From Flavonifractor hominis (GTDB lineage: Bacteria > Bacillota > Clostridia > Oscillospirales > Oscillospiraceae), in contig NZ_JBBMFT010000012.1 of assembly GCF_040095835.1 (NCBI RefSeq), positions 1-64,000 of the forward strand: a DNA stretch of 64,000 nucleotides. Reading direction: 5' to 3'. Positions 27,530-36,251 of this stretch are shown here, piece by piece. Both the position numbers and the translations under genes were made by a program. The stretch's first letter is position 1. Every line of letters starts with the position of its first letter. The notes under the pieces were generated by a model. That model had not been told where the DNA came from and searched no databases. It saw nothing but the letters and a program-made list of their open reading frames with translations.

Positions 27530-28285
27530 ATGCACATCACCACCCAGGGGCTGGTGCTCCGGGAGGTCAACTACAGGGATTCGGACAAGCTGCTCAGCGT
27601 ACTCACCGCCGAGGGGGGGCTACGCACCGTCCGGGCCAGGGGCTGCCGGAAGCGGAACAGCCCGCTGGCGGCGGCGGCCCAGCTGCTGGTGTATTCCGAG
27701 ATGACCCTCTTCGAATACCGGGACCACGTGAGCCTGAATGAGGCCGAGTCCCTCCAGCAGTTCCGCCGGGTCCGCTCCGACCCGGAGCTGCTGAGCCTGG
27801 GGTCCTATTTCGCCCAGGTGATGGAGACCGTCTCGGTGGAGGGGCGGGCCGATCCGGCGGCCCTGTCGCTCATCCTCAATTCCCTCTACGCCCTGGACAA
27901 GCTGAACAAGCCCCAGGCCCTGGTGAAGGCGGCCTATGAGCTGCGCCTGATGTGCGTGGAGGGGTATGAGCCGCTGGTGGACGCCTGCGCCGTCTGCGGC
28001 CGGAGCGAGCCCGACCAGCCCCGGCTGAACCTGAGTGCGGGGGTGCTCCACTGCGCCGCCTGCGGGCAGGGCGTGGGGGAGGGGACCGCCCTGCCCCTGA
28101 CGGAAAGCGCCCTGGCGGCCATGCGGCACATCGTCTACGGGGACCCCAAGCGCCTGTTCTCCTTTTCGGTGGATGAGGCGGGGCTGGCCTGCCTGAGCCA
28201 GGTGTGCGAACGCTTTTTGCTGACCCAACTGGACCGGGGGTTTCACACCCTGGACTATTACAAACAATGGAAAGCGGGGATGTAA
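27530..28285 (+). CDS. recO: DNA repair protein RecO
   Basis: 251 residues. An N-terminal OB fold (ITTQGLVLREVNYRDSDKLLSVLT, GLRTVRARGCRK), a helical middle, and a four-cysteine zinc site (CAVCG, then CAACG). RecO loads RecA onto SSB-coated gaps together with RecR and RecF. ATG 27530 has GGAGG upstream. The next gene, a PhzF-family protein, starts 2 bp after its stop, so the two are co-transcribed. Confidence 0.95.
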   Translation: MHITTQGLVLREVNYRDSDKLLSVLTAEGGLRTVRARGCRKRNSPLAAAAQLLVYSEMTLFEYRDHVSLNEAESLQQFRRVRSDPELLSLGSYFAQVMETVSVEGRADPAALSLILNSLYALDKLNKPQALVKAAYELRLMCVEGYEPLVDACAVCGRSEPDQPRLNLSAGVLHCAACGQGVGEGTALPLTESALAAMRHIVYGDPKRLFSFSVDEAGLACLSQVCERFLLTQLDRGFHTLDYYKQWKAGM

Positions 28286-28286
28286 G

Positions 28287-29162
28287 ATGCAACTGTACGT
28301 AGCGGACGCCTTTACCACCGTGCGCTTTTCCGGCAATCAGGCCGGTGTGGCCCTGCTGGGCTCTGGGGATTTTCCGCCGGAAGAGCTCATGCGGGCCCTG
28401 GCGGGGGAGCTGAAGCACTCCGAGACCGCCTTTGTGCGGCAGACCGGGGACAAGGCCTTCCACATCCGCTACTTTACCCCGGCGGAGGAGGTGGACCTGT
28501 GCGGCCACGCCACCATCGCCGCCTTTACCGTCCTGCGGGATACCGGGGCCATCGCCCCCGGGGATTACGCCCTGCACACCCGCTCCGGTGACCTGGAGAT
28601 CGGGGTGGGGACGGACGCGGTGTGGATGGACATGGCCGCCCCTCAGGACGGGCGCAGCTTTTCCGAGGGAGAACAGCGGGAGCTCTACGCCGCCTACGGC
28701 CTGACCCTGGCCGACCGCCCCGATGGGCTGGAGCCCCAGGCGGTGAGCACCGGGCTCATGGACATCCTGCTGCCGGTCAGAGACCGGGAGACTCTGGACA
28801 AGGCGGTGCAGAACGAGGCGGAGGTCACCCGCCTGTCGGAGCACTACGGCGTGGTGGGGGTCCACATGTTCTGCCCCCACACCCCGGATGCCGCCGCCCA
28901 CTGCCGCAACTTCGCCCCCCTGTACGCCATCCCCGAGGAGGCGGCCACCGGCACCTCCAACGGGGCCCTGACCTACTATCTGTACCGCCGCGGCCTCATT
29001 TCGGCCGGGGCGGACAACCGCTTTGTCCAGGGGGAGAAGATGGGCAAGCCCTCCGAGATTTTGAGCCGCATCACCGGGGATGAGGGCGGCGTCAAAGTCC
29101 GGGTAGGAGGCCGCGCCCTCCTTACCCTGAAATGTGAATTGATAACGGGAGAACCTACATGA
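28287..29162 (+). CDS. PhzF-family isomerase/epimerase-like protein
   Basis: 291 residues. Family segments are VADAFTTVRFSGNQAGVALL, KHSETAFV with the catalytic-position Glu, RYFTPAEEVDLCGHATIAA and EEAATGTSNGALTYYL. The fold is that of diaminopimelate epimerase, and PhzF itself isomerises a phenazine precursor. Most homologues, like this one, have no phenazine genes near them and unknown substrates. The stop overlaps the mutS2 start (ATGA). Confidence 0.9.
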   Translation: MQLYVADAFTTVRFSGNQAGVALLGSGDFPPEELMRALAGELKHSETAFVRQTGDKAFHIRYFTPAEEVDLCGHATIAAFTVLRDTGAIAPGDYALHTRSGDLEIGVGTDAVWMDMAAPQDGRSFSEGEQRELYAAYGLTLADRPDGLEPQAVSTGLMDILLPVRDRETLDKAVQNEAEVTRLSEHYGVVGVHMFCPHTPDAAAHCRNFAPLYAIPEEAATGTSNGALTYYLYRRGLISAGADNRFVQGEKMGKPSEILSRITGDEGGVKVRVGGRALLTLKCELITGEPT

Positions 29163-31531
29163 CCGATTTGTTTGAAAAATCCATACAGACGCTGGAACTG
29201 CCGAAGGTGCTGGAGAAGCTGGCCGACCAGGCGGTGACGGCGGAGGGCAAGGAGCGCTGCCTCCAGCTGCGGCCCTTGACCGACGCTGACGATGTGCAGC
29301 GGGCCCTGGACGAGACCACCGCCGCGGTGAATATGACCGCTCTGCGGGGCTCCCCCTCTTTCTCCGGGGTGCGGCCCGTCCGGGCCTCCCTCCAGCGGGC
29401 CGACATGGGGGGTGCGCTGAACACGCGGGAGCTGCTGGACATCGCCGCCGTCCTCCGCTCCGCCCGCTCCGCCAAGGAGTACGGCGAGGGGGAGGGAGAC
29501 CGGAGCAGTACCTGCATCGATCATCTGTTCCGCTCCCTGACGGCCAACCGCTTTCTGGAGGAGAAGATCACCGGGGCCATTGTGGGCGAGGATGAGATCG
29601 CCGACGCCGCCAGCCCCGAGCTGGCCGCCATCCGGCGGCACATCCGTGCCACCGCCGCCAAGGTGCGTGACATCCTCAACAAGCTCATCTCCTCCAACCA
29701 GGCCAAGTACCTCCAGGACGCCATCATCACCCAGCGCAACGACCGCTTTGTGGTGCCGGTCAAGTCGGAGCACAAGAACGACGTGCCCGGCCTGGTCCAC
29801 GACGTATCCTCCTCCGGCTCCACCTTCTTCATCGAGCCCATGGGGGTGGTGAAGGCCAACAACGAGCTCAAGGAGCTCCAGTCCCGGGAGGAGAAGGAGA
29901 TCGAGCGCATTCTGGCGGAGCTGTCCGCCGAGTGCGCCCAGTTCAAGGAGGACATCGCCCAGGACTATGATCTGCTCATCTTCCTGGACGTGATCTTTGC
30001 CCGGGCCAAGCTGGCCTACCGCATGCGGGCCTGCGCCCCCCGGCTGGATGCCAAGGGGCTCTATCTCCGAAAAGCCCGCCATCCCCTGCTGGACCCGGAC
30101 AAGGCGGTGCCCAACGACCTGATGCTGGGGGAGAACTTCGACACCCTGGTCATCACCGGCCCCAACACCGGCGGCAAGACGGTGACCCTCAAGACCATCG
30201 GCTTGTTGACCCTGATGGCCCAGTGCGGACTCCACATTCCCGTGGGGGACGGCAGCTGTGTAAAAGTATTCAGCCGGGTGCTCTCCGACATCGGCGACGA
30301 GCAGTCCATTGCCCAGAATTTGTCCACATTTTCCTCCCATATGGTGAATATTGTTGGCATTCTGAAAGAGGCGGACGACGAGACCCTGATTTTGTTCGAT
30401 GAGCTGGGGGCGGGTACCGACCCCGTTGAGGGCGCGGCTCTGGCCGCCGCCATCATCGACTCTGCCCGGGGGATGGGGGCTCTGGTGGCCGCCACCACCC
30501 ACTATGCCGAGCTGAAGGTGTACGCCATGACCACCCCGGGGGTGGAAAACGCCTCCTGCGAGTTCAATGTGGACTCCCTGGCCCCCACCTACCGGCTGCT
30601 CATCGGCATCCCGGGCAAGTCCAACGCCTTTGCCATCTCCCAGCGGCTGGGCCTGCCCAAGACCATCATCCAGAAAGCTGCCGAGCGCATCGACGCGGAG
30701 AATGTCCGCTTTGAGGACGTGCTCACCCGGCTGGACGAGCAGCGCCAGGAGATGGAGCGGGAGAAGGAGGCCGCCGCCAGGCTCCGCCGGGAGATGGAGG
30801 AGACCGCCAAGGCCTCCCGGGAGTACAAGGCCCAGATGGAGGCCCAGCGGCTCAAAGCGGTGGAGAAGGCCCAGGCGGAGGCCCGGGCCATCCTGGATGA
30901 GGCCAGGGACACCGCCGACCAGGTGTTCAAGGAACTCAACGACATGCGCCGCCGCCAGCGTAAGGAAGAGGACTGGCAGAAGATCAACGACGAGCGGGCC
31001 GGCCTGCGCCACCGTTTGAATGAGGCCGAGGGCAAGCTGGGGGCACGGCCGGAGGAACCCGCTCCGCCGCCCACCCGGCCCGCAAAGGCGGGGGATACGG
31101 TGGAGCTCATCAAGATGGGCACCCAGGCCACCGTTATTTCGGTCAACAAGGATGGCTCCCTCCAGCTCCAGGCGGGCATCCTGAAGATCAACGCCAAGCA
31201 GGATGAGGTCCGCGTGGTGGAAGGGGAGAGCGTCAAGTCCGCCAAAAAGGTGGTGGCCCGGGCCGAGCACAAGCTGCGCTCCCTGGGGGCCTCCCCGGAG
31301 GTGGACCTGCGGGGCATGATGACCGACGAGGCCATCGGAGCCCTGGACCTGTTCCTGGACAACGCGGTGCTGGGCAAGCTCAATGAGGTGCGCATCATCC
31401 ACGGCAAGGGCACCGGCGCGGTGCGCAAGGCGGTGCGGGAGCACCTCAAGCGCAGCCGGTATATCAAGTCCTTCCGCCCGGGCCGCTACGGCGAGGGCGA
31501 GGATGGCGTGACCATCGCCGAACTGAAGTAA
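29159..31531 (+). CDS. mutS2: MutS2 ATPase/endonuclease
   Basis: 790 residues. MutS core and lever domains without the mismatch-binding N-terminal domain, Walker A GPNTGGKTVTLKT near residue 335, Walker B LILFDELGAGTDP, a long charged coiled coil about 520-640, and a C-terminal Smr nuclease domain (EVDLRGMMTDEAIGALD, RIIHGKGTGAVRKAV). MutS2 does not repair mismatches; it acts on recombination intermediates and, in Bacillus, on collided ribosomes. Coupled to the PhzF gene by a 4 bp overlap. Confidence 0.97.
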   Translation: MTDLFEKSIQTLELPKVLEKLADQAVTAEGKERCLQLRPLTDADDVQRALDETTAAVNMTALRGSPSFSGVRPVRASLQRADMGGALNTRELLDIAAVLRSARSAKEYGEGEGDRSSTCIDHLFRSLTANRFLEEKITGAIVGEDEIADAASPELAAIRRHIRATAAKVRDILNKLISSNQAKYLQDAIITQRNDRFVVPVKSEHKNDVPGLVHDVSSSGSTFFIEPMGVVKANNELKELQSREEKEIERILAELSAECAQFKEDIAQDYDLLIFLDVIFARAKLAYRMRACAPRLDAKGLYLRKARHPLLDPDKAVPNDLMLGENFDTLVITGPNTGGKTVTLKTIGLLTLMAQCGLHIPVGDGSCVKVFSRVLSDIGDEQSIAQNLSTFSSHMVNIVGILKEADDETLILFDELGAGTDPVEGAALAAAIIDSARGMGALVAATTHYAELKVYAMTTPGVENASCEFNVDSLAPTYRLLIGIPGKSNAFAISQRLGLPKTIIQKAAERIDAENVRFEDVLTRLDEQRQEMEREKEAAARLRREMEETAKASREYKAQMEAQRLKAVEKAQAEARAILDEARDTADQVFKELNDMRRRQRKEEDWQKINDERAGLRHRLNEAEGKLGARPEEPAPPPTRPAKAGDTVELIKMGTQATVISVNKDGSLQLQAGILKINAKQDEVRVVEGESVKSAKKVVARAEHKLRSLGASPEVDLRGMMTDEAIGALDLFLDNAVLGKLNEVRIIHGKGTGAVRKAVREHLKRSRYIKSFRPGRYGEGEDGVTIAELK

Positions 31532-31670
31532 GACAGCCCTGCGTCCCCTCCGAGCGCGGAGGTTTTCCGCAGAAACTCGCCGCGCCGTGACCATTGCGGA
31601 GCGGAAAGGGTGGGGCGGTCTGATTCGTCAATCAAACCAGTTTCTTGTTTGGAATTTGTGCATTTTGTCA

Positions 31671-31699
31671 TTGACGGCGTGGGTTAAATTTGGTATCCT
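31671..31699 (+). promoter_or_regulatory. Sigma-A promoter of the HPr gene
   Basis: TTGACG, 17 bp, TATCCT, 41 bp before the start codon. The preceding mutS2-HPr gap (31532-31670) shows no gene or clear terminator. Confidence 0.65.
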
Positions 31700-31740
31700 A
31701 ATATACGAAGTATGCGAATGCATCTCTGGGGGGAAACGTT

Positions 31741-32004
31741 ATGTATATGAAAGAGGCAGTCGTGAACAACCAGGTTGGCCTGCATGCCAGACCGGCGACC
31801 TTCTTTATTCAGAAGGCCAATGAGTTCAAAAGCTCCATCTGGGTGGAGAAGGATGAGCGGCGCGTCAACGCCAAGAGCCTGCTGGGCGTGCTTTCTCTGG
31901 GGATCGTGAAGGGGACTTCCATCAACCTTATCGCCGACGGTCCTGACGAGAAGGAAGCGGTCGAGGCTCTGATTGAGCTGATCTCCTCCAATTTCTCTGA
32001 GTAA
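31741..32004 (+). CDS. ptsH: Phosphocarrier protein HPr
   Basis: 87 residues. It has the active site GLHARPAT with His15 (phosphorylated by enzyme I) and Arg17, and the regulatory Ser46 in KSLLGVLSLG, the target of HPr kinase in Gram-positive catabolite control. Both sites fall at their standard numbers if MYMKEAV is the start. The gene stands alone with its own promoter and terminator; ptsI and hprK are not in the window. A Crh-type protein is excluded because His15 is present. Confidence 0.93.
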   Translation: MYMKEAVVNNQVGLHARPATFFIQKANEFKSSIWVEKDERRVNAKSLLGVLSLGIVKGTSINLIADGPDEKEAVEALIELISSNFSE

Positions 32005-32018
32005 GTCAAAACCGAGAG

Positions 32019-32049
32019 AAAAAAGCGCCGCATCCGCGGCGCTTTTTTT
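32019..32049. terminator. Intrinsic terminator of the HPr gene
   Basis: GCGCCGC/GCGGCGC stem extended by A and T tracts, 4 nt loop, T7 tail. Confidence 0.9.
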
Positions 32050-32066
32050 GATCATGGGGGTACAAT

Positions 32067-32897
32067 ATGGAGACGAAAAAGAGTGCGGGGCTGGAACCAT
32101 ACCTGTTCTGGATCTTGTTGGGCGGCCTGCTGTTTCTGCGGTTTCCGTGGCTGGTCCTTGGAGGCATTTTGGCCCCTGGGAACAATGTGGTGATCGTTGT
32201 CTATGAATTGGGTACCTGCCTGCTGACATTTCTTTTGGTTTTTTTGGAGCGGGAGCGGCTGGCGGAATACCACATGGACCGCCTGGCCCTGGTGCTGCTG
32301 GTGTGCGCGCCGGTTGCCATACTCATTGGGAGCAAGACCGGGGGCTATGCTCTGCCCGGGCAGGCGGTCAAGGCCGTCCTTGCTGTTGTGCTCCTGGCCG
32401 CGCTGTTCATCCGGCGGCCGGTATTGCCCCGGCGGGGAGCGGGCTGGACGGCGGGCTGCATCGGCGCGGCGGTGCTGGCCGGCGCGGTGCTGGCGGTTGT
32501 GACAGGCTTCGTGCTGTCCTTTCAGACTTCGGAGGCGATTGACTTGTCGGCGCTTCCTTCTGTGGGGAAGCTGCTGTACGGGTCGCTCTATCAGCTGGAT
32601 TATGCCGCTGCGGCAGAGGAGCCACTGTTCCGCGGTTTTCTGTGGGGACGGCTGCGCAAGTGCGGCTGGAAGGACCACTGGATCTGGCTGTTCCAGGCGC
32701 TTCTGTTTGCGATAGGACACGCCTACTATGTGGGGAGCCGCAACATCTCTGCTTTCCTCGCGGTGCCGCTGGGCGCGCTGGCCCTCGGCCTCATTGCCTG
32801 GAAGACCAGAAGTGTGGGCGCCAGCATGATTGCCCACGGGATCACAAACGGATTTGGGTATACCCTGTCCCGGGTGTTTTATACGGTGATGGGATAA
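32067..32897 (+). CDS. CPBP-family intramembrane glutamic endopeptidase
   Basis: 276 residues and about eight membrane segments. The Abi/CAAX protease motifs are in the C-terminal half: EEPLFRGFLWGRL near residue 190 (motif 1, Glu-Glu and Arg), FAIGHAYY (motif 2) and SMIAHGITNGFGY (motif 3, His and Asn). Members cleave in the membrane or protect against bacteriocins; the substrate here is unknown. GC is a little lower than in neighbours. It is followed by the duplicated uvrC start and a repeat element. Confidence 0.88.
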   Translation: METKKSAGLEPYLFWILLGGLLFLRFPWLVLGGILAPGNNVVIVVYELGTCLLTFLLVFLERERLAEYHMDRLALVLLVCAPVAILIGSKTGGYALPGQAVKAVLAVVLLAALFIRRPVLPRRGAGWTAGCIGAAVLAGAVLAVVTGFVLSFQTSEAIDLSALPSVGKLLYGSLYQLDYAAAAEEPLFRGFLWGRLRKCGWKDHWIWLFQALLFAIGHAYYVGSRNISAFLAVPLGALALGLIAWKTRSVGASMIAHGITNGFGYTLSRVFYTVMG

Positions 32898-32912
32898 CAG
32901 CCGTGTTTTGTG

Positions 32913-33021
32913 GAAAGGAGGGCGTGTAGCTCTTACCATGACCTTTGATGAACTGAAAGAAAAAGCCCATGCCCATCCCCCAAAACGCGCAGGGCGCTTT
33001 TGGGGCCCCCCAAGGGGATGA
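32913..33021 (+). pseudogene. Orphan second copy of the uvrC 5' end
   Basis: 32913-32974 aligns without gaps to 33146-33207: the same ribosome site (GAAAGGAGGGCGTGT), an ATG and MTFDELKEKAHA. Ten of 62 positions differ; all six within codons are synonymous (for example CTG/TTA leucine). After the copy breaks off, the frame continues into the repeat element and stops at TGA 33019-33021, giving a 27-residue peptide if translated. The intact uvrC starts at 33171. Confidence 0.85.
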
Positions 33022-33145
33022 TTTGACATCCTCGGCGGAAGTGAATTCCGCCTGCGGCGAGGTTTGGCCAATGGCCAAACGCTCGGACGGCGCAGAGCGC
33101 CGGGCCGCTGGCGCGCCCAGCGGCAGGGCATGACAAGTCCCGGCA
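32975..33145 (+). repeat. Five-stem repeat element, copy 2 (uvrC locus)
   Basis: 171 bp between the two uvrC starts. Stem-loop 1 is 32978-33005 (CCCCAAAA, bulged C, GCGC stem). Stem-loop 2 is 33034-33052 (GGCGGAA, loop GTGAA, TTCCGCC). Stem-loop 3 is 33062-33080 (GTTTGGCC, AAT, GGCCAAAC). Then come GCTCGGACGGCGC, stem-loop 4 at 33089-33101 and stem-loop 5 at 33104-33124 (GCCGCTGG / CCAGCGGC). Same order and spacing as the uvrB and gdhA copies, with compensatory changes in every stem. It sits in the uvrC leader. Confidence 0.8.
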
Positions 33146-33170
33146 GAAAGGAGGGCGTGTTGCCCCTACT

Positions 33171-35009
33171 ATGACTTTCGACGAGTTAAAAGAAAAAGCC
33201 CATGCCCTGCCGCTGAAGCCGGGCGTGTATATCATGCAGGACAAGAAGAACACGGTCATCTATGTGGGCAAGGCCAAGGCCCTGAAAAACCGGGTGAGCC
33301 AGTACTTTGCCAACCTGGCCTCCCACACGGAGAAGACCCGGGCCATGGTGAGCCAGATCGACCACTTCGACGTGATCGTGGCCGACTCGGAGTTCGAGGC
33401 CCTGGTGTTGGAGAACTCCCTCATCAAGCGCCATCAGCCCCGGTATAACATCCTGCTCAAGGATGACAAGGGCTATCCTTACATCCGCCTGACGGTGAAG
33501 GAGGAGTACCCCCGCTTCTCCCTGGCCAACCGGGCGGCGGAGGATGGGGCCCGGTACTTTGGCCCCTACGGCAGCCGGGGGAACACCCAGAACATCATCG
33601 ACGCCCTGCGCATCGCCCTGAAACTGCCCTCCTGCAACCGGAAGTTCCCCCGGGACATCGGTAGGGAGCGGCCCTGCCTCAATTACCACATGGGCCAGTG
33701 CGACGGCTACTGCCGGCGCGAGATGGACCAGAGCCGCTACCGGGAGGCCATTGACCAGGCCGTCCGCCTGCTGGAGGGCAAGTTCCAGGAGGTGGGGGAC
33801 GAGCTGAAGGCGGAGATGGAGCTGGCGGCGGAGGAGCTGCGGTTCGAGAAGGCCGCCGAGCTGCGGGACCGGTACCGGGCCATCGAGCTGCTGGGCAAGC
33901 GGCAGAAGGTGGTGGCGGGCTCCCTGGCGGATACCGACGTGGTGGGCTTCCACAAGGGGGAGGCCACCCGCAGCTGCTTTGTGGTGCTCCACTTTGTGGA
34001 GGGAGAGCTGGCCGCCAAGGACTGGGACCTCATCGAGACCCCCATGGAGGAAGACCGGGCGGACATTCTCTCCGCCCTGGTGCGGCAGTATTACGGCGCC
34101 CGTGGAAACCTGCCCCGGCACATCCTGTTGCCCTGTGAGCTGGAGGACGAGGTGCCCCTCATGCGGCTGTTCTCTGAGCAGGCGGGGCGGAAAGTGGAGC
34201 TGGTGACCCCACAGCGGGGGGCCAAAATGGACCTGATCCGCCTGGCCAACAAGAATGCGGTGGAGGAAGTGGAGCGCTGGACCACCCGGGAGGAGCGGCA
34301 GAGCAAACTCATGGAGCTGCTGGGCGGCATGCTGAGTCTGCCGTCGGCGCCCCGGCGGATCGAGTCCTACGACATCTCCAACCAGGGTGCCGACGACATC
34401 GTGGCCTCCATGGTGGTGTATGTCAACGCCCGGCCCCTGAAGCGGGACTACCGCCACTTCAAGCTGAAGGACATGGACGGCCCCAACGACTACGCCTCCA
34501 TGGACCAGGTGCTGCGGCGGCGGTTCCAGCGGTACCTGGACGGGGACGAGAAGTTTGCCGACAAGCCCGATGTGCTGCTCATCGACGGCGGAGAGAACCA
34601 CGCCAAGGTGGCGGTGAAGGTGCTGGAGGAGCTGGGCCTTTCCATCCCGGTGTTCGGCATGGTGAAGGACGACCGCCACCGCACCCGTGCCCTGGTGACC
34701 CCGGAGGGACGGGAGATCGGCATCCAGGGCAACCAGGCCATCTTCTCCCTCATCGGCCAGATCCAGGAGGAGACCCACCGCTTTGCCATCGAGTTCCACC
34801 GCCAGCAGCAGAACCAGCGGGTCAAAGGCTCGGTGCTGGACCAGATCCCCGGCGTGGGGGAGAAGCGGCGGAGCGAATTGCTCAAGCACTTCAAGAGCAT
34901 CAAACATATCAGGGCCGCCACCCTGGAACAGCTCCAGGCTGTGGTACCCAGAAATACCGCCCGGGCGGTGTACGACTTTTTCCGGGAGAAGGAGGGGGAG
35001 CCGTCATGA
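33171..35009 (+). CDS. uvrC: Excinuclease ABC subunit C
   Basis: 612 residues. An N-terminal GIY-YIG nuclease (KPGVYIMQDKKNTVIYVGKAK) makes the 3' incision. A UVR motif near residue 200-230 contacts UvrB, an RNase H-like nuclease domain (IESYDISNQGADDIVASMVV, VLLIDGGENHAKVA) makes the 5' incision, and tandem helix-hairpin-helix motifs lie at the end (LDQIPGVGEKRRSELLKHF). ATG 33171 has GAAAGGAGGG upstream. The 5' end including the ribosome site is duplicated about 233 bp upstream. The stop overlaps the next gene by 4 bp. Confidence 0.98.
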   Translation: MTFDELKEKAHALPLKPGVYIMQDKKNTVIYVGKAKALKNRVSQYFANLASHTEKTRAMVSQIDHFDVIVADSEFEALVLENSLIKRHQPRYNILLKDDKGYPYIRLTVKEEYPRFSLANRAAEDGARYFGPYGSRGNTQNIIDALRIALKLPSCNRKFPRDIGRERPCLNYHMGQCDGYCRREMDQSRYREAIDQAVRLLEGKFQEVGDELKAEMELAAEELRFEKAAELRDRYRAIELLGKRQKVVAGSLADTDVVGFHKGEATRSCFVVLHFVEGELAAKDWDLIETPMEEDRADILSALVRQYYGARGNLPRHILLPCELEDEVPLMRLFSEQAGRKVELVTPQRGAKMDLIRLANKNAVEEVERWTTREERQSKLMELLGGMLSLPSAPRRIESYDISNQGADDIVASMVVYVNARPLKRDYRHFKLKDMDGPNDYASMDQVLRRRFQRYLDGDEKFADKPDVLLIDGGENHAKVAVKVLEELGLSIPVFGMVKDDRHRTRALVTPEGREIGIQGNQAIFSLIGQIQEETHRFAIEFHRQQQNQRVKGSVLDQIPGVGEKRRSELLKHFKSIKHIRAATLEQLQAVVPRNTARAVYDFFREKEGEPS

Positions 35010-36217
35010 GGACCCGACGACGTCTACTGTCTCTGTTGCTGGCCGCCTGCCTGTTGGCGGCCCTGTGTGCCTGCGGCGCCCCGGCGGAAGGCCCCTCTTC
35101 CCCACCGGCGGGCTATGTGAGCGCGGACCAGGTGGCTCAGGCGGTACTGGACAGTCAGGACAATGCGGAAGGGCTGAGCGCCCTCACCGGGGATGGGCTG
35201 ACCGACTACCTCACCGCCGTGTGCGGTGTGGAGGAAGGGCTGTGGACTGAGGCGGCGGCGTATACCGCTTCGGGTGTGGATGCCCGGGAGATCGTGGTGC
35301 TCCGCCTGAGCCAGGAGGACGACGGGGAGACCGTGACCCAGGCTCTGGAGGCGTACCGGCAGGCCCGGCTGGGGGATTTTTATGGCTATGCCCCGGACCA
35401 GGCCGCTCTGCTGGAGGAGGCGGTGGTCACCGCCCGGGACGGATATGCCGCTCTGCTGGTGTGTGAAGCGCCCCAGGAGGCTCTGGCGGCCTTTGAGGAC
35501 GCGCTGGGCGGAGCGGTATCGGAGGTGCTGGCGGCCGATCCTACGCCGGTGTCCACCCTGGATGTCAGCGGCTTTGAGCCCTTCGATCCTCCCAACGAAT
35601 ATGACATGACTCTTTACGATACCTCCGCCATCCTGGCGGCCTGGGAGAGCGGGGAGGAGGACGGCCTGAGCGAAACGGACGCCGCCATCCTGGCCCGCTG
35701 CCGGGAGATTTTCGCGGAACATATCACCGAGGACATGACCGACTTTGAGAAGGAGCTGGCCCTCCACGACGCCCTGATCCGGCTGGGGAGCTACGACCAG
35801 TCGGTATACGATCCGGACACGCCCCAGGGCCAGCCGGACAGCGGGAATCCCTACGGCCTGCTGGTGGAGGGACAGGGCATCTGCCTTGGGTATGCCACCA
35901 GCTTCCAGCTGCTGATGGACCTGGCCGGGGTGGAGTGCATCACGGTGGTGGGGGCCTCCTTCGGCTCCACCAGCGACCACGCCTGGAACCTGGTGAAGCT
36001 GGAGGGGGAGTGGTACTGTGTGGACCCCACCTGGAACGACCCCACCGGCTGGGAATCGCTGCCGCGGAAGGACCAGTGGCAGCGTATCCACCACGCTTAT
36101 TTCAATGTGACCAGCGATTACATGCGCCAGAGCGACCACCAGTGGGACTATGCCGCTGTGCCGGAGGCCACCGCCACCCGGTTTTTCTGGAACGGCGACG
36201 GCGCGCTGCCGCAGTGA
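35006..36217 (+). CDS. Transglutaminase-like lipoprotein
   Basis: 403 residues. The N-terminus MRTRRRLLSLLLAACLLAALCAC is a lipoprotein signal with lipobox LCAC, so the mature protein starts at Cys and is anchored to the outer membrane face. The C-terminal third is a transglutaminase/protease-like domain with the triad Cys (GQGICLGYATSF, about 291), His (SDHAWNLVKLEG, about 326) and Asp (YCVDPTWND, about 341). A middle region with DUF4358-like features (VLRLSQEDDGETV) is possible. Substrate unknown; surface proteolysis or cross-linking is the family role. Coupled to uvrC by ATGA. Confidence 0.88.
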   Translation: MRTRRRLLSLLLAACLLAALCACGAPAEGPSSPPAGYVSADQVAQAVLDSQDNAEGLSALTGDGLTDYLTAVCGVEEGLWTEAAAYTASGVDAREIVVLRLSQEDDGETVTQALEAYRQARLGDFYGYAPDQAALLEEAVVTARDGYAALLVCEAPQEALAAFEDALGGAVSEVLAADPTPVSTLDVSGFEPFDPPNEYDMTLYDTSAILAAWESGEEDGLSETDAAILARCREIFAEHITEDMTDFEKELALHDALIRLGSYDQSVYDPDTPQGQPDSGNPYGLLVEGQGICLGYATSFQLLMDLAGVECITVVGASFGSTSDHAWNLVKLEGEWYCVDPTWNDPTGWESLPRKDQWQRIHHAYFNVTSDYMRQSDHQWDYAAVPEATATRFFWNGDGALPQ

Positions 36218-36251
36218 CGGCGAATTTACAACAGGAAAGCGAGGAAGCGCC

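Noticed and set aside
31532..31670. tRNA or small RNA gene in the mutS2-HPr gap
   Set aside because: No cloverleaf or clear terminator-bounded unit could be drawn; the gap mostly holds the HPr promoter.
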